A stretch of 64,000 bases of DNA from Gloeophyllum trabeum ATCC 11539 (Eukaryota; Basidiomycota; Agaricomycetes; Gloeophyllales; Gloeophyllaceae). Numbering within the stretch: the stretch's first letter is position 1; each line of letters opens with the position of its first letter. The translations under genes were made by a program, and so were the position numbers. The notes under the pieces are model-generated. The model made no database searches and was not told the DNA's origin. It was given only the letters and a program-made list of their open reading frames with translations. Location of the stretch: positions 555,376-619,375 of the forward strand of contig NW_006920420.1 of assembly GCF_000344685.1 (NCBI RefSeq), written 5' to 3'. Shown here one piece after another: positions 22,131-34,323 of the stretch.

Positions 22131-23748
22131 ATGTTCCGCTACTCAGCCCTCTTGTCACTGCTTGTGCTCGCCATCGGCGCAGTCGCCTCGCCGATCGCTG
22201 TCGACAACACCCCCAAGGTCACCATCGCTATCGCGAGCAAGTTCAACTCGACCGGTCCTGTCAACATCGTTGCGGCCGACCGTGCTCGCATTGCTCACCT
22301 CAAGAACAAGGCAGGTTCGGGAGCTAAGCGGGCCTCGTACTCGTTCGATATCACGAACACCGCTGTGAGTGATTCTATGGGCTGAATGATGTGGTCCCAT
22401 TAATTCGGTCCGAAGGTCACGTATACCACTGGTGTTGCCATTGGTAGTCCCGCCACGACCTGTTAGTTGTATTTTGGCATTGTTGCGCAATGTCTCCTAC
22501 TTATGGCGGATCCTACTTTTAGACACACTCCTCATTGATACTGGCAGCTCCAACACTTGGGTCGGAGCTGACAAAAGCTACACCGCGACCAGCACCAGCA
22601 AGAGTACGGGCCACCGCGTGGTATGTGCCGAATGTATCTATACATCCGTGTTATGTGCTCATTCAGGTTTAGTCGGTCACCTACGGTTCTGGGTCATTCT
22701 CCGGCACCGAATGTACGAAACCTTCAATTGCGTCATGGAGTTCTGTCATGAAACTAATACCACGTCCGCTAGATACTGACAGGGTCTCCCTGTCTTCCGA
22801 CCTCACCATCAACTCCCAGTCCATTGGCGTAGCTTCCTCCTCTTCCGGGTTCGGGTCGGGAATTGATGGCATCCTTGGTATCGGTCCCGTGGCTCTCACG
22901 GAAGGTCGGCAGTACAACCTCTCCAACCTCCTTAGCGGATATTGATTCTGGATTTGCGCAGGCACTGTCTCCGGTGTCTCCAGCGTTCCCACCGTCACCG
23001 ACAACCTGTATTCGCAGGGCACCATCTCGACCGAGGCCATCGGTGTCTACTTTGCGCCCACTACTTCCCGCTCGACCACCAACGGCGAGTTGACATTCGG
23101 CGGTGCTGACTCCAGCAAGTATACCGGCAGCCTTAAGTACACCTCCCTGACCAGCACGTCTCCCGCGAGCGAGTACTGGGGTATCGACCAGTCCATCACC
23201 TACAACGGCCAGACCATCCTCTCTTCCACTGCTGGTATCGTCGACACTGGCACTACCCTCGTCTACATTGCCTCTGGTATGCGTGGCCTATTTCGGATTG
23301 CTCGTACCCGTTACTAAACGCTGGCCTAGATGCGTACAACAAGTACGTCAAGGCCACCGGCGCTTCACTGGACTCGTCCACCGGCCTCCTCAAGATCAGC
23401 TCGTCTCAGTACAACAACCTCAAGACCCTGAACTTCAACATCGGCGGCACCGCGTACGGCCTGACCGCCAACGCGCAGATTTGGCCCCGCTCCCTGAACA
23501 CCTACATTGGCGGCTCAAGCAACAGCATCTACCTGATCGTCAATGACGTCTGTATCCTCTTCCTTCATACGTGCTGTTGTCCGCCGTAATCTGACCCCAC
23601 CTTTCAATAGATCGGCACGAACAGCGGCGAGGGCCTCGACTTCATCGACGGGTACACCTTCCTCGAGAGGTTCTACACCGTCTACGACACCACCAACAGC
23701 CGCTTCGGTATTGCTACCACCCAGTACACGTCTGCAACCTCCAACTAG
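22131..23748 (+). CDS. Secreted aspartic protease, polyporopepsin-like (A1 family)
   Basis: Extracellular acid endopeptidase of the pepsin fold. Eight exons: 22131-22364, 22416-22461, 22523-22620, 22673-22712, 22773-22904, 22962-23276, 23330-23547 and 23611-23748, giving 406 residues. A signal peptide (about residues 1-19, ending GAVAS) and a propeptide up to about residue 70 precede the mature enzyme. The two catalytic aspartates lie in LLIDTGSSNTW and GIVDTGTTLVY; the flap is VTYGSGSFSGTE. The C-terminal half (TNGELTFGGADSSKYTGS, LTANAQIWPRSLN, GEGLDFIDGYTFLERFY) closely resembles Irpex lacteus polyporopepsin as I recall it. Likely nutritional role, possibly milk-clotting activity as in related enzymes. 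Confidence 0.95.
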
Positions 23749-24214
23749 ATGGATGCCTCACGTTGCTGGAGAGGAGTCGGTCAAGGGCAGGAGTCACGGG
23801 AACTTGCAAATCATCTATTCAGGGAATTTATAGAACATGTAGTACCAGAATGACCGGAATGTCATTTGATGTTCGCTAGATCAGTGTGATCTGACCTCTG
23901 GCCTAAGACCTTGACTAAAATTGCCTTTCGGTGTCTGGGATCCCCGATTTGTCCTACAGGAAGGGTGGGCGATATCTGAGTTAAATCTCATTCGCTTCCT
24001 TCTGTCTCGATGGAACCTTAGCTGGATGTTGCCACTCCTTAAGCTTCTTGCAAGCTGTGGCTTCGGAGGATGGTCCGAAAAAGGGAGTAGGTCCCCGTAA
24101 TAGTGCGATGTTGTAGGATGCACATGTAACAGAGGCAAACAGAGGCCTTCGAGTCTATGAGGGGATACAGGATACACAAAAAATGTACGGCTTTACAGTA
24201 GTACGCAATGAGTA
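23749..24214. other. Convergent intergenic region, no gene
   Basis: About 470 bp between the 3' ends of the protease and WD40 genes. Nothing beyond expected 3' UTR sequence is seen. Confidence 0.6.
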
Positions 24215-27200
24215 TTATCTGGGTTGCTCCGGTGAAGACTCGAGAGGCCGACGGTGAGGTGTCCGACGTCTATAATACATGACTAGCTCGCCCGCTTGCC
24301 TCCATACGTATTGTCGCACTGCAGCCAATGTCATGTCGAGAGGAAGGACCAGCTCGTTACAGAGAATCTCATAATGCTCCTCGGCTCGAGGGCGGGGCTT
24401 GCTGGCAGTATCATGCGGTCTCCCGGAGTCAAACGAGGACCTCGGGGTAGTGAAAGTCGAGTTGCCTGCAAGCCGTTCTAGCTTGTCTTGTACCTTCCAA
24501 AAAAAATCAACTATGGCATGCAGCATTGGGAATGCCTGCTACTCACATGGTAAGTCAGCTTGCGGACTCGCAAGAAACGGCTCGCAGTAAGTTTGGATTG
24601 TGCACTGGTGACGCGTGAGTAGGCACACCAGTTAGGACATGGAGACGTACGTATTCAGAAGTTCAGGTAGCCTCTCCTCATCCGGGGTCTTCGCGGGATA
24701 AGGCAGTAGCACGAAGCTGACCTTCGACACCGGGATAGGGGCAACCTTATTGGCCAAAAGGTATTCCAATAACCAAAAAGGCATGGCTTCTTCCAGAGCT
24801 CTCATGTCTGCTCCTGTAGAGGAGACACTACCCCGGTACAATGTCTTCCATCCGGATGCGGCCTCTTCCGATATGATGAGGGAAGTATTCGGTGCCAGGG
24901 ATAAGTGAGGTCCGTCTGCAGAGGTGGGAGGGGTGATGGGATTTGCTAAAAGGGACTGGACTGGGGACTTCGTCCCAGGTCCGGGGGTTGACGTGTCCTG
25001 AGAGGGAAGCATCAGCCATATTTGTTATGAGAAGTCGAGATCCCGGCCACATTACTAACCTCCGCTGGTGTACTAGGTACTTCGTGAGACACCGCTGAGC
25101 CGCCTGGTGTTGTTATGCTGCCAGCCTCACTCGCCCTCTTCGAGCTCTTTCCGAAGTGACGCAATTTACCCATAAATCCACCAGCACTGGGTGTGCTAGG
25201 AGTTGCTGGTATGGCAGAATCATTTGCAGTCTTCGGAGGACCCCAGACAGCAAAATCGTCAGGCGTAGTGGGCCTCCCTCCAGACACCGAATTTTGCCGA
25301 GCCCGTAGGGAGAAGTAGTCGCCGTCTTTGGAAGATGTAGCTGGGGCTGTGGCGACGCCAGCAGCGATAACCGGCTTGGGCTGAGGTACAGGCGTCGCAT
25401 CATTGCTCGCTACGGTAGGCGACTGAGGTATCGGTGACAAACCGCTTTCCTTGCCGATCGGAAACAGCTGGATCATCGGTGTCAAGAGCGGTGATGACTT
25501 TGCACTGATAGGGACTGCAGGCGAAACTGCGGGAAGCATATTAGGGGACGCTAAGACAGTACTATGGAACGGGGAACGGTTGGATGATATGGACGCGTCG
25601 GAATTAGAGCGTGGTCGAGCTTCTGGCGGGGAATGCCCGTTAATGTCGATGTGTGATGGCGCTGACCCGCGATGCAGACCCTTGTGGTGCGTAGAGTCGC
25701 GCTCGTCCCGAGCCCTTCTCGTGGCTGCCCGCTGTTCTTCTCGAATGAACCCAAGGAACAAGTTGCGCAGTATCCACTTCCCGATATTCACTACCAGAAT
25801 ACAATACTCAGCGCTGAGTTCTCAGCCATGAGACAAAACTCACATCTTGATTCGTCGCTGAAGTGCTTTTCGGGCCCATACCCCGCTTCGTCGGCATAAA
25901 TCTCCGCCTCAAAACACTTCTCGTTCATATGCACAGTGAGCACGCCCGTCTTGGTATCCACCGACGACCAAGCAGTTACCACCGCCTCCCCCTCAATCCT
26001 CTCCCTGACCGACTCGAGTGCCTCCCGCGGACTCCGCTCCCGTTCGCCCGCGCCGTCGCTCCCACCCGCCGTACTCCCTCTAAAGCTCGCCGCGGATACG
26101 TCCTCGGGGGAGTACTTCCCCAAGCACGTCCCGCGCACGATATCCCACACCGCGACCTCACCCGCTGTGTCTACCGTCAGCGCATGCATACGGTCGTTCA
26201 GCGTGATCGAGCGCACGAGCCCGTGGTCGCCCTCGATAGTGTGGTCCGGAGCCTTCACCAGCGGCACTGCATCAGCGGCCACCTCGCGCTCCTCATAGTC
26301 CGCGCGTGCGGTATGCAGGGGCGGCACCGGCTCCTCTAGCCCGCGCGAGTTCAGCGTGTCGCTACGCATCGTGGGCGCGCTGGAGAGCAGCGGCGGCTGC
26401 GAGGCGGTGAACGCGGCTTGCATTGGCGAGCGGTGCGGGACGGAGAGGATCGACGCGGCGGAGTACAATGTCGCGACTTCCGGGTCTCTGCCGCGGCCCA
26501 GACCCGTGTACGGCGTGAAAGGATCGTTTGGCGACGTGAGCCGCACGAGACTCTCGAAGGGGATGCCGAAAAGGGTGTCGGCGTCGTGGTACTCCCTCTG
26601 CTCAAATGCGGAGCTCAGGGAGCCATGCAGCGAGGGCGAGAGGGATACCCTGTGCTGCCCTTTCATGGATGAGTGTTGCCCATTGAAGTCGAACGGGTTG
26701 ATCGCTCGAGGCGGCGATCGCGGACGCTCGATATCGTGGGAGTTCCGTTTCTTCGATATCGCAGGCGCGTGATAGTCCAACGGCCCAGGACTGTCGGTAT
26801 CCCCTGCACCCAGGGTAGACGCACGCGCAGCTCGCCGAGGAGGCAGCCGCCACCGCTTGATGCTCGAGTTGCCCGCCGCGGTCCACAACAGGTTATCGTC
26901 CATGACAACCATCTTGATGATACCTTCTGAAGTTCCGGGGCATCGCTCGCTCGGGTCTTGGCACAGGACTATGCACTCCCCTTCCGACACATCCGCGCAA
27001 TCCTCTACGTCCACTCGGCATACAAGGCCTGACCTGTCCCCCGAGTAGAATACCTCCAGCGAAGGATGAGACGAGAATAGTGACCACACCGAGTCTGTAT
27101 GATGCGTGAACGTGTGCAGACACTTTTGCGACGATATCGACCATAGCTTGACGGACGCTGCGAATAGTTCTGTAAGGACGCTCATGCGCCATGATAAACT

Positions 27201-28490
27201 ACTCACCATCTGCTGAACCCGTGAGAAGCTACATAAGATCAGTACAGCACAGGAGTGAAGCGCAATACTTACATATCTCGAATCCTCCGAGATCAGGATT
27301 GCCCTGATGTTGTCCGTATGTCCCACCAATTTCGCGATCCGTCTACCGCTCCGGGGGTCCCACATCCTGACCACGCGTTCCGGGGACCCGCTCGCGATCG
27401 TATGCCCGCACGGGTCCGCCGCCAGCGCGTAGATGCTCGACTTGGGGCCGGACGACTCGGGCGGGCTGAGCGTGATCAGCGGCTCGTCCGCCGAGGTGCG
27501 CGAGAGGTCCCACAGTTTGATCGTGCGGTCGAACGAGCCCGACGCGACCCAGTTCTGCTCGCGACTTGGGCAAATGAGATACGCCCGACAAGCAGGGGGC
27601 AAGGCTCACCTGAGGGCGAGACAGCGCACGTAGTCGACGTGCGTCCCGATGACGGTCGGCTCTGGCGCGTTGGCCGTGTGCGGGGTCCATGCCTTCACGG
27701 TGCCGTCGGACGAGGCGGACAGAACTAGAAACTGGTCAAGGAGAGACGCAGTGTGCCGCACGCCGCCCACGCACCTGTCTGGTTGTAGTTACATAGCAAT
27801 ACATCGTTGACCCAGTCTGTGTGGGCCTGCGCTGCCTGTCGGAACGTCGTGGGCTGTATCGAGCATGGCTAATGAGAGGGGATCAGACACTCGGCAGAGA
27901 GACAGGGGACTCACTTTACCCGGCTCGAAGGCGTCCACGTCCATCTCCCACTGCTCCTCATACGGGATCTCTGCGCTGTTCTTCTTTATGCGTTTCCGCC
28001 GCCATGCAGCGCTCTCTTTCACCTCACCAAGGATGTCTCCGTCCCTCACTACCTCCTCCCCTTCCTCCTCCTCCTCGATAACATCATCCGCCCAGCCCGT
28101 CAGCATCTCCCAGCGCGCAGCAGCGGTGCGTTGCCCCTCTGCATACACACCGTACCTCCGCGCCCTCTTCTTCGTGGGCACACCCAACTCCCAAGATATG
28201 ACGAGTCCATCCCGACCGCCCGTGTATAGTATCCCTTCCGGGGTCGAACGGCCTACGAGCTGCGTTGATGTATCGAGCGCGAGGGCGGTAACTCCGAGTC
28301 GATGCCTCGGGTGCTGCGCACGCCTGGCAGTGCGCGCATCTTCCTCATGATTGCTGGACTGCGCCGGGATGAGCAGAGGTCCAGTCGCTCCATGACGGGC
28401 TATTCCATGGTGCGGCAGCTGAAGACGAGGTACAGGGCCAGGCGGCGGGGGTATAACGTAGGAAACTCTTCGACGAGGCTGAGGGGCCAT
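24215..28490 (-). CDS. WDR48/UAF1-like WD40 protein with C-terminal SUMO/ubiquitin-like domain
   Basis: Probable activator of a USP1/USP12/USP46-type deubiquitinase (Bun107 in fission yeast). Ten exons: 27915-28490, 27775-27868, 27610-27724, 27273-27564, 27207-27228, 25844-27157, 25060-25790, 24651-24997, 24547-24604 and 24215-24493, giving 1275 residues. The WD40 propeller is clear: [74 protein letters not shown] and [20 protein letters not shown]. The C-terminal part ([61 protein letters not shown]) matches the DUF3337/WDR48 C-terminal domain. About 400 Ser/Pro-rich residues separate the halves, making it longer than human WDR48 (677). Exon 27207-27228 is 22 nt. I chose the ATG at 28490. 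Confidence 0.88.
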
Positions 28491-29130
28491 GGAATAGGTA
28501 GAGGGCCTTCGTCGTATATTACATGCGCCCGAGCAGAGTGCTCGTCGTCCGTGGCATCGAGCACGATACAAGTCGTGAACGGTCCCGCGTTAGCCGGCTA
28601 CTCATTCCGGCGTGCCTGATGGCGATCACTCTATTTGCCGACCACTGGCCGATCCTTCTGAGCTATCTGTTTGTCGGTCTGCGTCGCTTGACAAGTCCGC
28701 ATGAAACGCAGAGCTTGCGTTGCTCGACGGACGGAGGCTGGGGCAGAGGGCTGTGGGAGGGGGGGAGACGGAGGGGGATAAAGGCGGGAAGGGTGCGTCC
28801 TTGTACATAATATTTCCTCCAGATGCCTTCAATCGATGTAGCAGGGCCCGCCGAAGCCACACTTCTTTTACAATCAGCACCCCCTAAAGGTTATACTGTA
28901 GCTCCAGGCTTTCAATTTTCGGTGTCTACTTTTCGCGTCTGTTGTTTTTCGCTATCGTCAACTGTCAGGCTTTCCTATTCCATGCAAGGGCTGGCCGTGT
29001 CGAACTATTTAAATCTCTCGTATCGTAATTCCGTTTATTTTCCATGGATAAAGCCCACGGCTTTCACGCCTTGGCCAGCCGAGGACTCAAGAGATAAGGA
29101 GTTCGACGAGGCTCTTGTCGACAGGCGACA
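28491..29130. promoter_or_regulatory. Divergent promoter region, WD40 protein / amidase
   Basis: A 640-bp head-to-head intergenic region. TATTTAAAT at 29006-29014, about 120 bp before the amidase ATG, is a likely TATA-type element. No gene is seen. Confidence 0.5.
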
Positions 29131-30903
29131 ATGATCGCGTCTGTGGTATGGCTTGCAGTTACATTTTCTCTAGCAGCGTACGCCCATGCCAGTGACATCC
29201 TGGACGACATCTCTCTCACCGGGGCGGCATCATTCATCTCGACAGCGGAAGCAAATGCCACATTCACCTCCTTCGATCCCCGGGAAGCCACCATCGCGTC
29301 GGTGCAGCACGCCATCTTCCACCAGGCGATCTCGTGCCGCACCATCGTCCAATCCTTCCTTGACCGCATCGCAGCCTACGACAAGCAAGGGCCCTACATC
29401 AACGCTATCATCACCACAAACCCGCATGCCCTGGTCTATGCTGACGAGCTTGATACGAAGTTACAGCAGCCGGGCTTCGTCCCGGGCGTGCTGCATTGCG
29501 TGCCAATGGTCTTGAAGGATAACTATGACACGTTCGACATGCCGACTACTGGGGGGAGTCTCAGCTTGAAGGGGGCACAACCTGCTGCTGATGCTTCGGC
29601 TACCGAGAGGATACGAGACGCTGGCGCCGTCATCCTCGCGAAAGCGAATCTGCATGAATTCGCTATCGCCGGTCTTACGATCTCAAGTATACTAGGGCAG
29701 GTATGGAGTACTAGCGCTTCCCTTCATTATTCGTTAGGTTTGAAATATTGCCACTTATGGTAGACCAAAAATCCGTATGATCTGACTCGCACACCTGGAG
29801 GTACGTCGGCCACATGTCTCGTAGCGTCGAAGCAATGATTCAGGCGCTATAAAGGATCCAGTGGTGGGACCGGGGCAAGCGTCGCGGCCTCTTTCGCCGT
29901 CATGGGCACCGGCACGGATACGGTGAACTCCATCCGCTCGCCCACATCTGCCAACTCCCTCGTTGGCATCCGCCCGACTCGTGGATTGGTCTCCCGGGAC
30001 GGCATTGTCCCGCTGTCATACACTCAAGACGCGATCGGTCCTCTAGCGCGAACCGTGTTCGATGCTGCGACGCTGCTAGGCGTAATGGCGGGTTATAACC
30101 CTGCTGATAACGTGTCAGCGCTGGGTGTGGGTCATGCAGAGGACTATGCGTCCTATGCTTTGCGCGGAGCGCGCAACGAGTCGTTATTGCAGGGACTCCG
30201 TATTGGCATCATCGACATCCTCATTAACCAGACGGAAAGTGACCCGGAGGTGTACGCGGTTAACAAAGTATTCAATGCTACTCTGGCTACGTTGGAGCAG
30301 GCGGGGGCGATCCTGCTTCACGTTACGGACCCAACATTGGACATCTCGCACCTCTCAGCCGTATTCGACGTCCAGATCTACGAATTCCGCGCCGAGCTGG
30401 ACACCTACCTCGGAAACTACAACGGCAGTGTCCCGGCGACGAGCCTTGACGAGATCGTCTCGCAGAACCTGTACGAGAAGGGAGACGCGGCCACGGGAGC
30501 CTTCATGCGCAACGCGACTGTCCCTTTGAATAACGAGACTAACCCCGAGTACTTCACCCGCCGCTCGGGCATCGACGGTTTGCGCACCCAGTTGGCGCTG
30601 CGGTTCGCGGAGCAGGAGTTGGACGTCATGTTCTATCCGCATCAGAACCGGCTTGTCGTGCCCATCGGCTCGCCCAGTCAGATTGGCAGGAACGGTCTGG
30701 TAGCGGCGTTGACTGGCCTTCCAGCGATTGGGGTGCCTGGAGGGTTCAGCGACCCGAGTGGGACGGCGCCGATGGGCGTCCCGGTTGGTGTGGAGTTTAT
30801 GGGCAGGCCGTTCGAGGAAGGGAAGCTGGTGGAAATTGCTGCTGCGTTTGAGAGGTTGGCGAGGGCGAGGCGGCCCCCCCTGAGCACTTGGAAAAGTGTT
30901 TAG
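29131..30903 (+). CDS. Secreted amidase (amidase signature family)
   Basis: Hydrolyses an amide or related bond; the substrate is unknown. Exons 29131-29700, 29764-29800 and 29855-30903 give 551 residues. A signal peptide (MIASVVWLAVTFSLAAYAHA) and several N-glycosylation sequons point to secretion. The Ser-cisSer-Lys triad can be placed: Lys in VPMVLKDNYDT, the cis-Ser in TPGGSSGGTGAS, and the nucleophile in GTDTVNSIRSP. The last motif is normally GTDTGGSIRSP, so two glycines before the nucleophile are replaced by Val-Asn while the serine stays. An ending such as LPAIGVPGGFSDPSG is typical of the family. It is related to fungal extracellular amidases of the Glu-tRNA amidotransferase A type. 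Confidence 0.92.
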
Positions 30904-31260
30904 ACGCTCATATCGTACATATACACAATGGACTCTCAGTATCCTTGCCTCTCCACGGCAGCCTGATCTAAGTACAAGTACGTGTGTCAGACCTGAGTAG
31001 ACATGAAATCCAAAATGCTGCCACGTTCCTCTGAGTTCAATTTTCTGCGCATGCTCGTTAACGCCGGTTTGGTCAGGTTTGGTATAGGGCGACAATTGAC
31101 GCGATCATGATGTGGCTTTGCTTGTAGAGTACTGCGATCTCGCCGCACCCGACGTTTCCCGGTCCGTGTTCAAGATGGTCAATATAACATACGAAATGCT
31201 GGAGGTCAATCACAACATCAAGTTAACTGCCTCTGTCAGGTTTTGACAGGTGTTCTCTAC
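30904..31260. other. Intergenic, no gene
   Basis: About 360 bp between two plus-strand genes. No motif is recognised. Confidence 0.5.
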
Positions 31261-32007
31261 ATGTCGCGTCGTCTCATACGGAACACTACTATTATCTTGC
31301 TAGGCGCGTCTTCAGTCTATGCCTATGCCGAAACTCGCCGTCTGTCGAAGACATATCCTTTGCGTCCTGCGACAGGCCCATATTACAACCAAACCCTCCT
31401 AACGAGCCAGGAGTCGACGCGTTACTTCCCTTCAGAAGGCACGGACATCCTCGTTGCGAGAGTCTCGAGGCGCGCCCTCGTGTCAGCGGCGCAGAAGCTT
31501 GGTTTGAATGATGCCACGTCCCTCAATGCGACCTGGGCGCGGACGTTTCTCGAGGCGCCCATCATCAGCCTCGAAGGTCAGGTTATTGGCGGAAGCAAGG
31601 ACAGGGGGGACACAGGCGCGTCGGGATTCCATCCGGGACAGAGACTTTTAAATGGGGCGTTCAAGGTGGAGGAACCACCCTCTAGGACGGACCCGCTCGT
31701 GGTCTCATGGAGCATGCCCGAAGAACCTGTCAGCTTCTTCGAGAAGATCGCGGCCTGGGGTTACCCGTGGCGGTTGATGTCGGGCGGGCGGCATTCGATC
31801 GGGGTTGTGGAGATACCAGACTCTGACGGGAACGAGGTGGAGGTGATCTTTGGGTGCGCGCATGAGTATGAACGGTGGAATAGGGCGAATGGGAAGGAGG
31901 ACGGTAAGGTCATTCCTGACTGGACCGGCTGGTGCCATAGGATGTACGGGAGGTTGGTTTTGGACGACGCAGTCAGACAGTTAATGAAAAATAGTGGAGA
32001 TAATTGA
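31261..32007 (+). CDS. Hypothetical N-terminally anchored protein
   Basis: An intronless 248-residue protein I do not recognise. The frame is open from 31243 but that codon is TTG, so I start at the ATG at 31261. Residues 1-8 are basic (MSRRLIRN), followed by a weak hydrophobic stretch (TTIILLGASSVYAYA), which suggests a membrane anchor or mitochondrial signal. The rest is soluble, with conserved-looking aromatic patches: EEPVSFFEKIAAWGYPWRLM, SGGRHSIGVVEIPD, VIFGCAHEYERW and WTGWCHRMYGRLVLDDAVRQ. Codon use and frame integrity look real. No catalytic motif is evident. An organellar or ER localisation is a guess. Confidence 0.65.
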   Translation: MSRRLIRNTTIILLGASSVYAYAETRRLSKTYPLRPATGPYYNQTLLTSQESTRYFPSEGTDILVARVSRRALVSAAQKLGLNDATSLNATWARTFLEAPIISLEGQVIGGSKDRGDTGASGFHPGQRLLNGAFKVEEPPSRTDPLVVSWSMPEEPVSFFEKIAAWGYPWRLMSGGRHSIGVVEIPDSDGNEVEVIFGCAHEYERWNRANGKEDGKVIPDWTGWCHRMYGRLVLDDAVRQLMKNSGDN

Positions 32008-32712
32008 AAGCGAGCGAATGGTGCAAGTACGCCTATTCTCCTCTGCACAAAGAGCCTCTATCTCACAATTGGACCGCAGAGCGGAATACGTTTATGAAGA
32101 TATAACAAGACAGGATTTCTTAACATACCAATAACGGCGGCCTCTCCTGGTCAGCCCCGCATATTCTGTGTCTTGTTCGTGGACGAGTCTGGCCTCCCTG
32201 GCTCCCATTGGCAGACTCTGCAACCGTAACGTTTCAAATCGGTGGCGAATATATCCGGTTGTCAGAGATGAATCACTCAGATGATACGCAATACCGACGA
32301 CCGTGCCCATGTTCGCTGGAATCCCGGACGAAATACCGAACACATGGGATATCGCGAGGATAAACTGAGCTTGACGCAGGTCGAAGGGCACCGTGACTAC
32401 CTTTGAGCAGCCCCAGAGAGGACATCGGCGTCTCTGCGGCGTCCTGTGCGATCCATCCGAAGTACGGATATGAGACATGAGGATTTCCGCGACATTACTG
32501 TACGGAAGCGCGGAGCTTCAGCGGCAGAACAGGTCGTACATATGCAAGGTGACGCTCTCGCAAGGTAACCCCGCGTTCTTGCCTAGTCTCAGTTGTACTA
32601 CTGTCATTTTACTTTTGTTGTGGAACAGGTCACGTCTATCTAGAGTACCGGTCGCAGCAGAGCGGTTTAGAAGATAAGCGTGTACATGCTTGTATGGCAC
32701 GCTCTACGTCCG
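32008..32712. other. Intergenic with one unassigned minus-strand frame
   Basis: About 700 bp. A 128-residue ATG frame on the minus strand (32092-32478) could be a small gene but has no motif I recognise and no clear splice partners. Confidence 0.4.
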
Positions 32713-33301
32713 TCAGTTCGCATGTTTGCTCGTCCCCTTGTCGTTGCCTGCCACGGGAGCGTTCGCAAGCATCTCCCGAACAGGCTCCGCTCTGCAGGAC
32801 CTCAGAGCCTCTCGAACCTCTGCAATGCGCATCCTGCTCCCGGGCTCCTGCCTCCAACAGGAGGTGATTATAGTCCATATCTTATCGGGTACTCCATCGG
32901 GATGGGGAGGCCTTTTACCCCCAATTACGTTGAGTATGACAGTAGTTTCGACTCTCTCGTGGTACCATGGTGCTCGTCCCGTGTATATCTACGAAGTGTA
33001 AGTACCTAGAGGCGTCAGTCAAAGCAGATTACTCACCTCTAGACAGACGCAAGCAAAACTGTACATATCGCTAGATGGGTTTCTTACTTTGGAGTAGTCT
33101 TGCTCCTGGTTGTATAGGACCTCCGGGGCCATCCATTGTGCTGTACCTTTAGGCCTAGATGTCTGCAACGTCGCAGTGAAGGACTGGAAATGTTTTCCGA
33201 TGCCGAAGTCCGTAATGCAAGGCCGCTTGTGGTCATCAATAAGGATGTTCGCCTGCAATCCGTGAGTTCCCTTTCCAGAGACCAGCAAGACTATTACCAT
33301 A

Positions 33302-33311
33302 CCGTCTTGAG
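33302..33311. repeat. 10-bp flanking duplication, left side of kinase insertion
   Basis: CCGTCTTGAG is repeated at 34314-34323 on the other side of the inserted element and corresponds to the kinase sequence CTCAAGACGG at the exon end. Confidence 0.7.
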
Positions 33312-34313
33312 GGAGGTTACGCATATGGTTGCTCGATATCAATATCGAGTGGCTGTGCCATTTCGTGGGACGAACCTACCAAATTCAACGAGTTATCGAG
33401 TGGCTGTGCCAGAGGCGCCACGACGGCTGCTATGGCTCTCCCCGAGAACTTGATTTGTGCCTGCCATGACAGGTGTCGGACGAGCTCCCGTACATGGGTA
33501 CAATAGGTAAAATACCTGTGTATACTGTATACTTGAGACCATATATATGAAGGTAGATGTGGCTTGATATCCATTACCCCAAATCATACCAACAGACCTT
33601 GATGTCCATGCAGAGTTTTTATGGAGCAGTGAATGCTGAGTGTTCAGCACTTAGCAGCAGTTAGACAGTTCACAGCAGTAGATTAACAGAATTATTTTTA
33701 ATGAAATATCCTCTGCGCAGTTGGCCTGACTGGGTGTCACCATATTTACAGATATCCGCAGTAATCCAGACCTTGTAAGGCGGCGTGGAGGGGGGAAAGC
33801 GTGCAAACTACAGATTCAATGCTAAACCTCTTTCGTGGAATTGTGGGGGAGTGGTGTTTGCTTTGAATGTTCAGAATAAGAAGTCACTTGCCCTGGAGGG
33901 CCCCAAATTGAGGAATTACAGTATTTTGGGCTTGAATCACCTTCAGAAAATATGCATGGACTAGCTGTAGACTTTCTCATGGTTTCAGCTGCCATTTTAT
34001 AGGAGATATATCTCAGAGAACGATGGACGGGTTGAGTACTAGTATGGCCCCGGAGGGGCCGGACAAATTCGATTTTAGTAGTATTTACACTCGAATTTTA
34101 CGGTAAAACATGCCATCAGTCACTCACTAGCTGCTTTGTTCCTACTTCGGGGCTCTGAGGGCGATTTGTGGAGCATAGGCCCGAGAGTAACGCAGATTTC
34201 GGTCCCAAGGGCCTCGAAGCCTCAATTGCCACATGGCTCTCTGAGCCAATCCCAATTTTTCTTTTTTCTTTTTCTTTTTATTTTCTTTTATTGCAACTCT
34301 ATCATTATCGAGC
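33312..34313. mobile_element. About 1-kb non-autonomous element inserted in the kinase gene
   Basis: It is bounded by a 10-bp direct repeat of host sequence. Imperfect inverted ends GCTCGATA...GAGT(G)GC are seen at 33331 (plus) and at 34313 (minus). At the left, 19 extra bases lie between the inverted end and the duplication. Inside are a direct repeat of TATCGAGTGGCTGTGCCA (33343 and 33394), the palindrome GGCCCCGGAGGGGCC near 34045, and a CT-rich tract at 34256-34292. No transposase is encoded. The duplication length suggests a Mutator-like relative. Confidence 0.65.
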
Positions 34314-34323
34314 CCGTCTTGAG
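34314..34323. repeat. 10-bp flanking duplication, right side of kinase insertion
   Basis: CCGTCTTGAG, the copy matching 33302-33311. Here it is still joined to the kinase HGDLK codons. Confidence 0.7.

Noticed and set aside
25791..27602. Single 603-residue minus-strand frame taken as a whole gene
   Set aside because: It reads through several introns of the WD40 gene; the spliced model explains it better.
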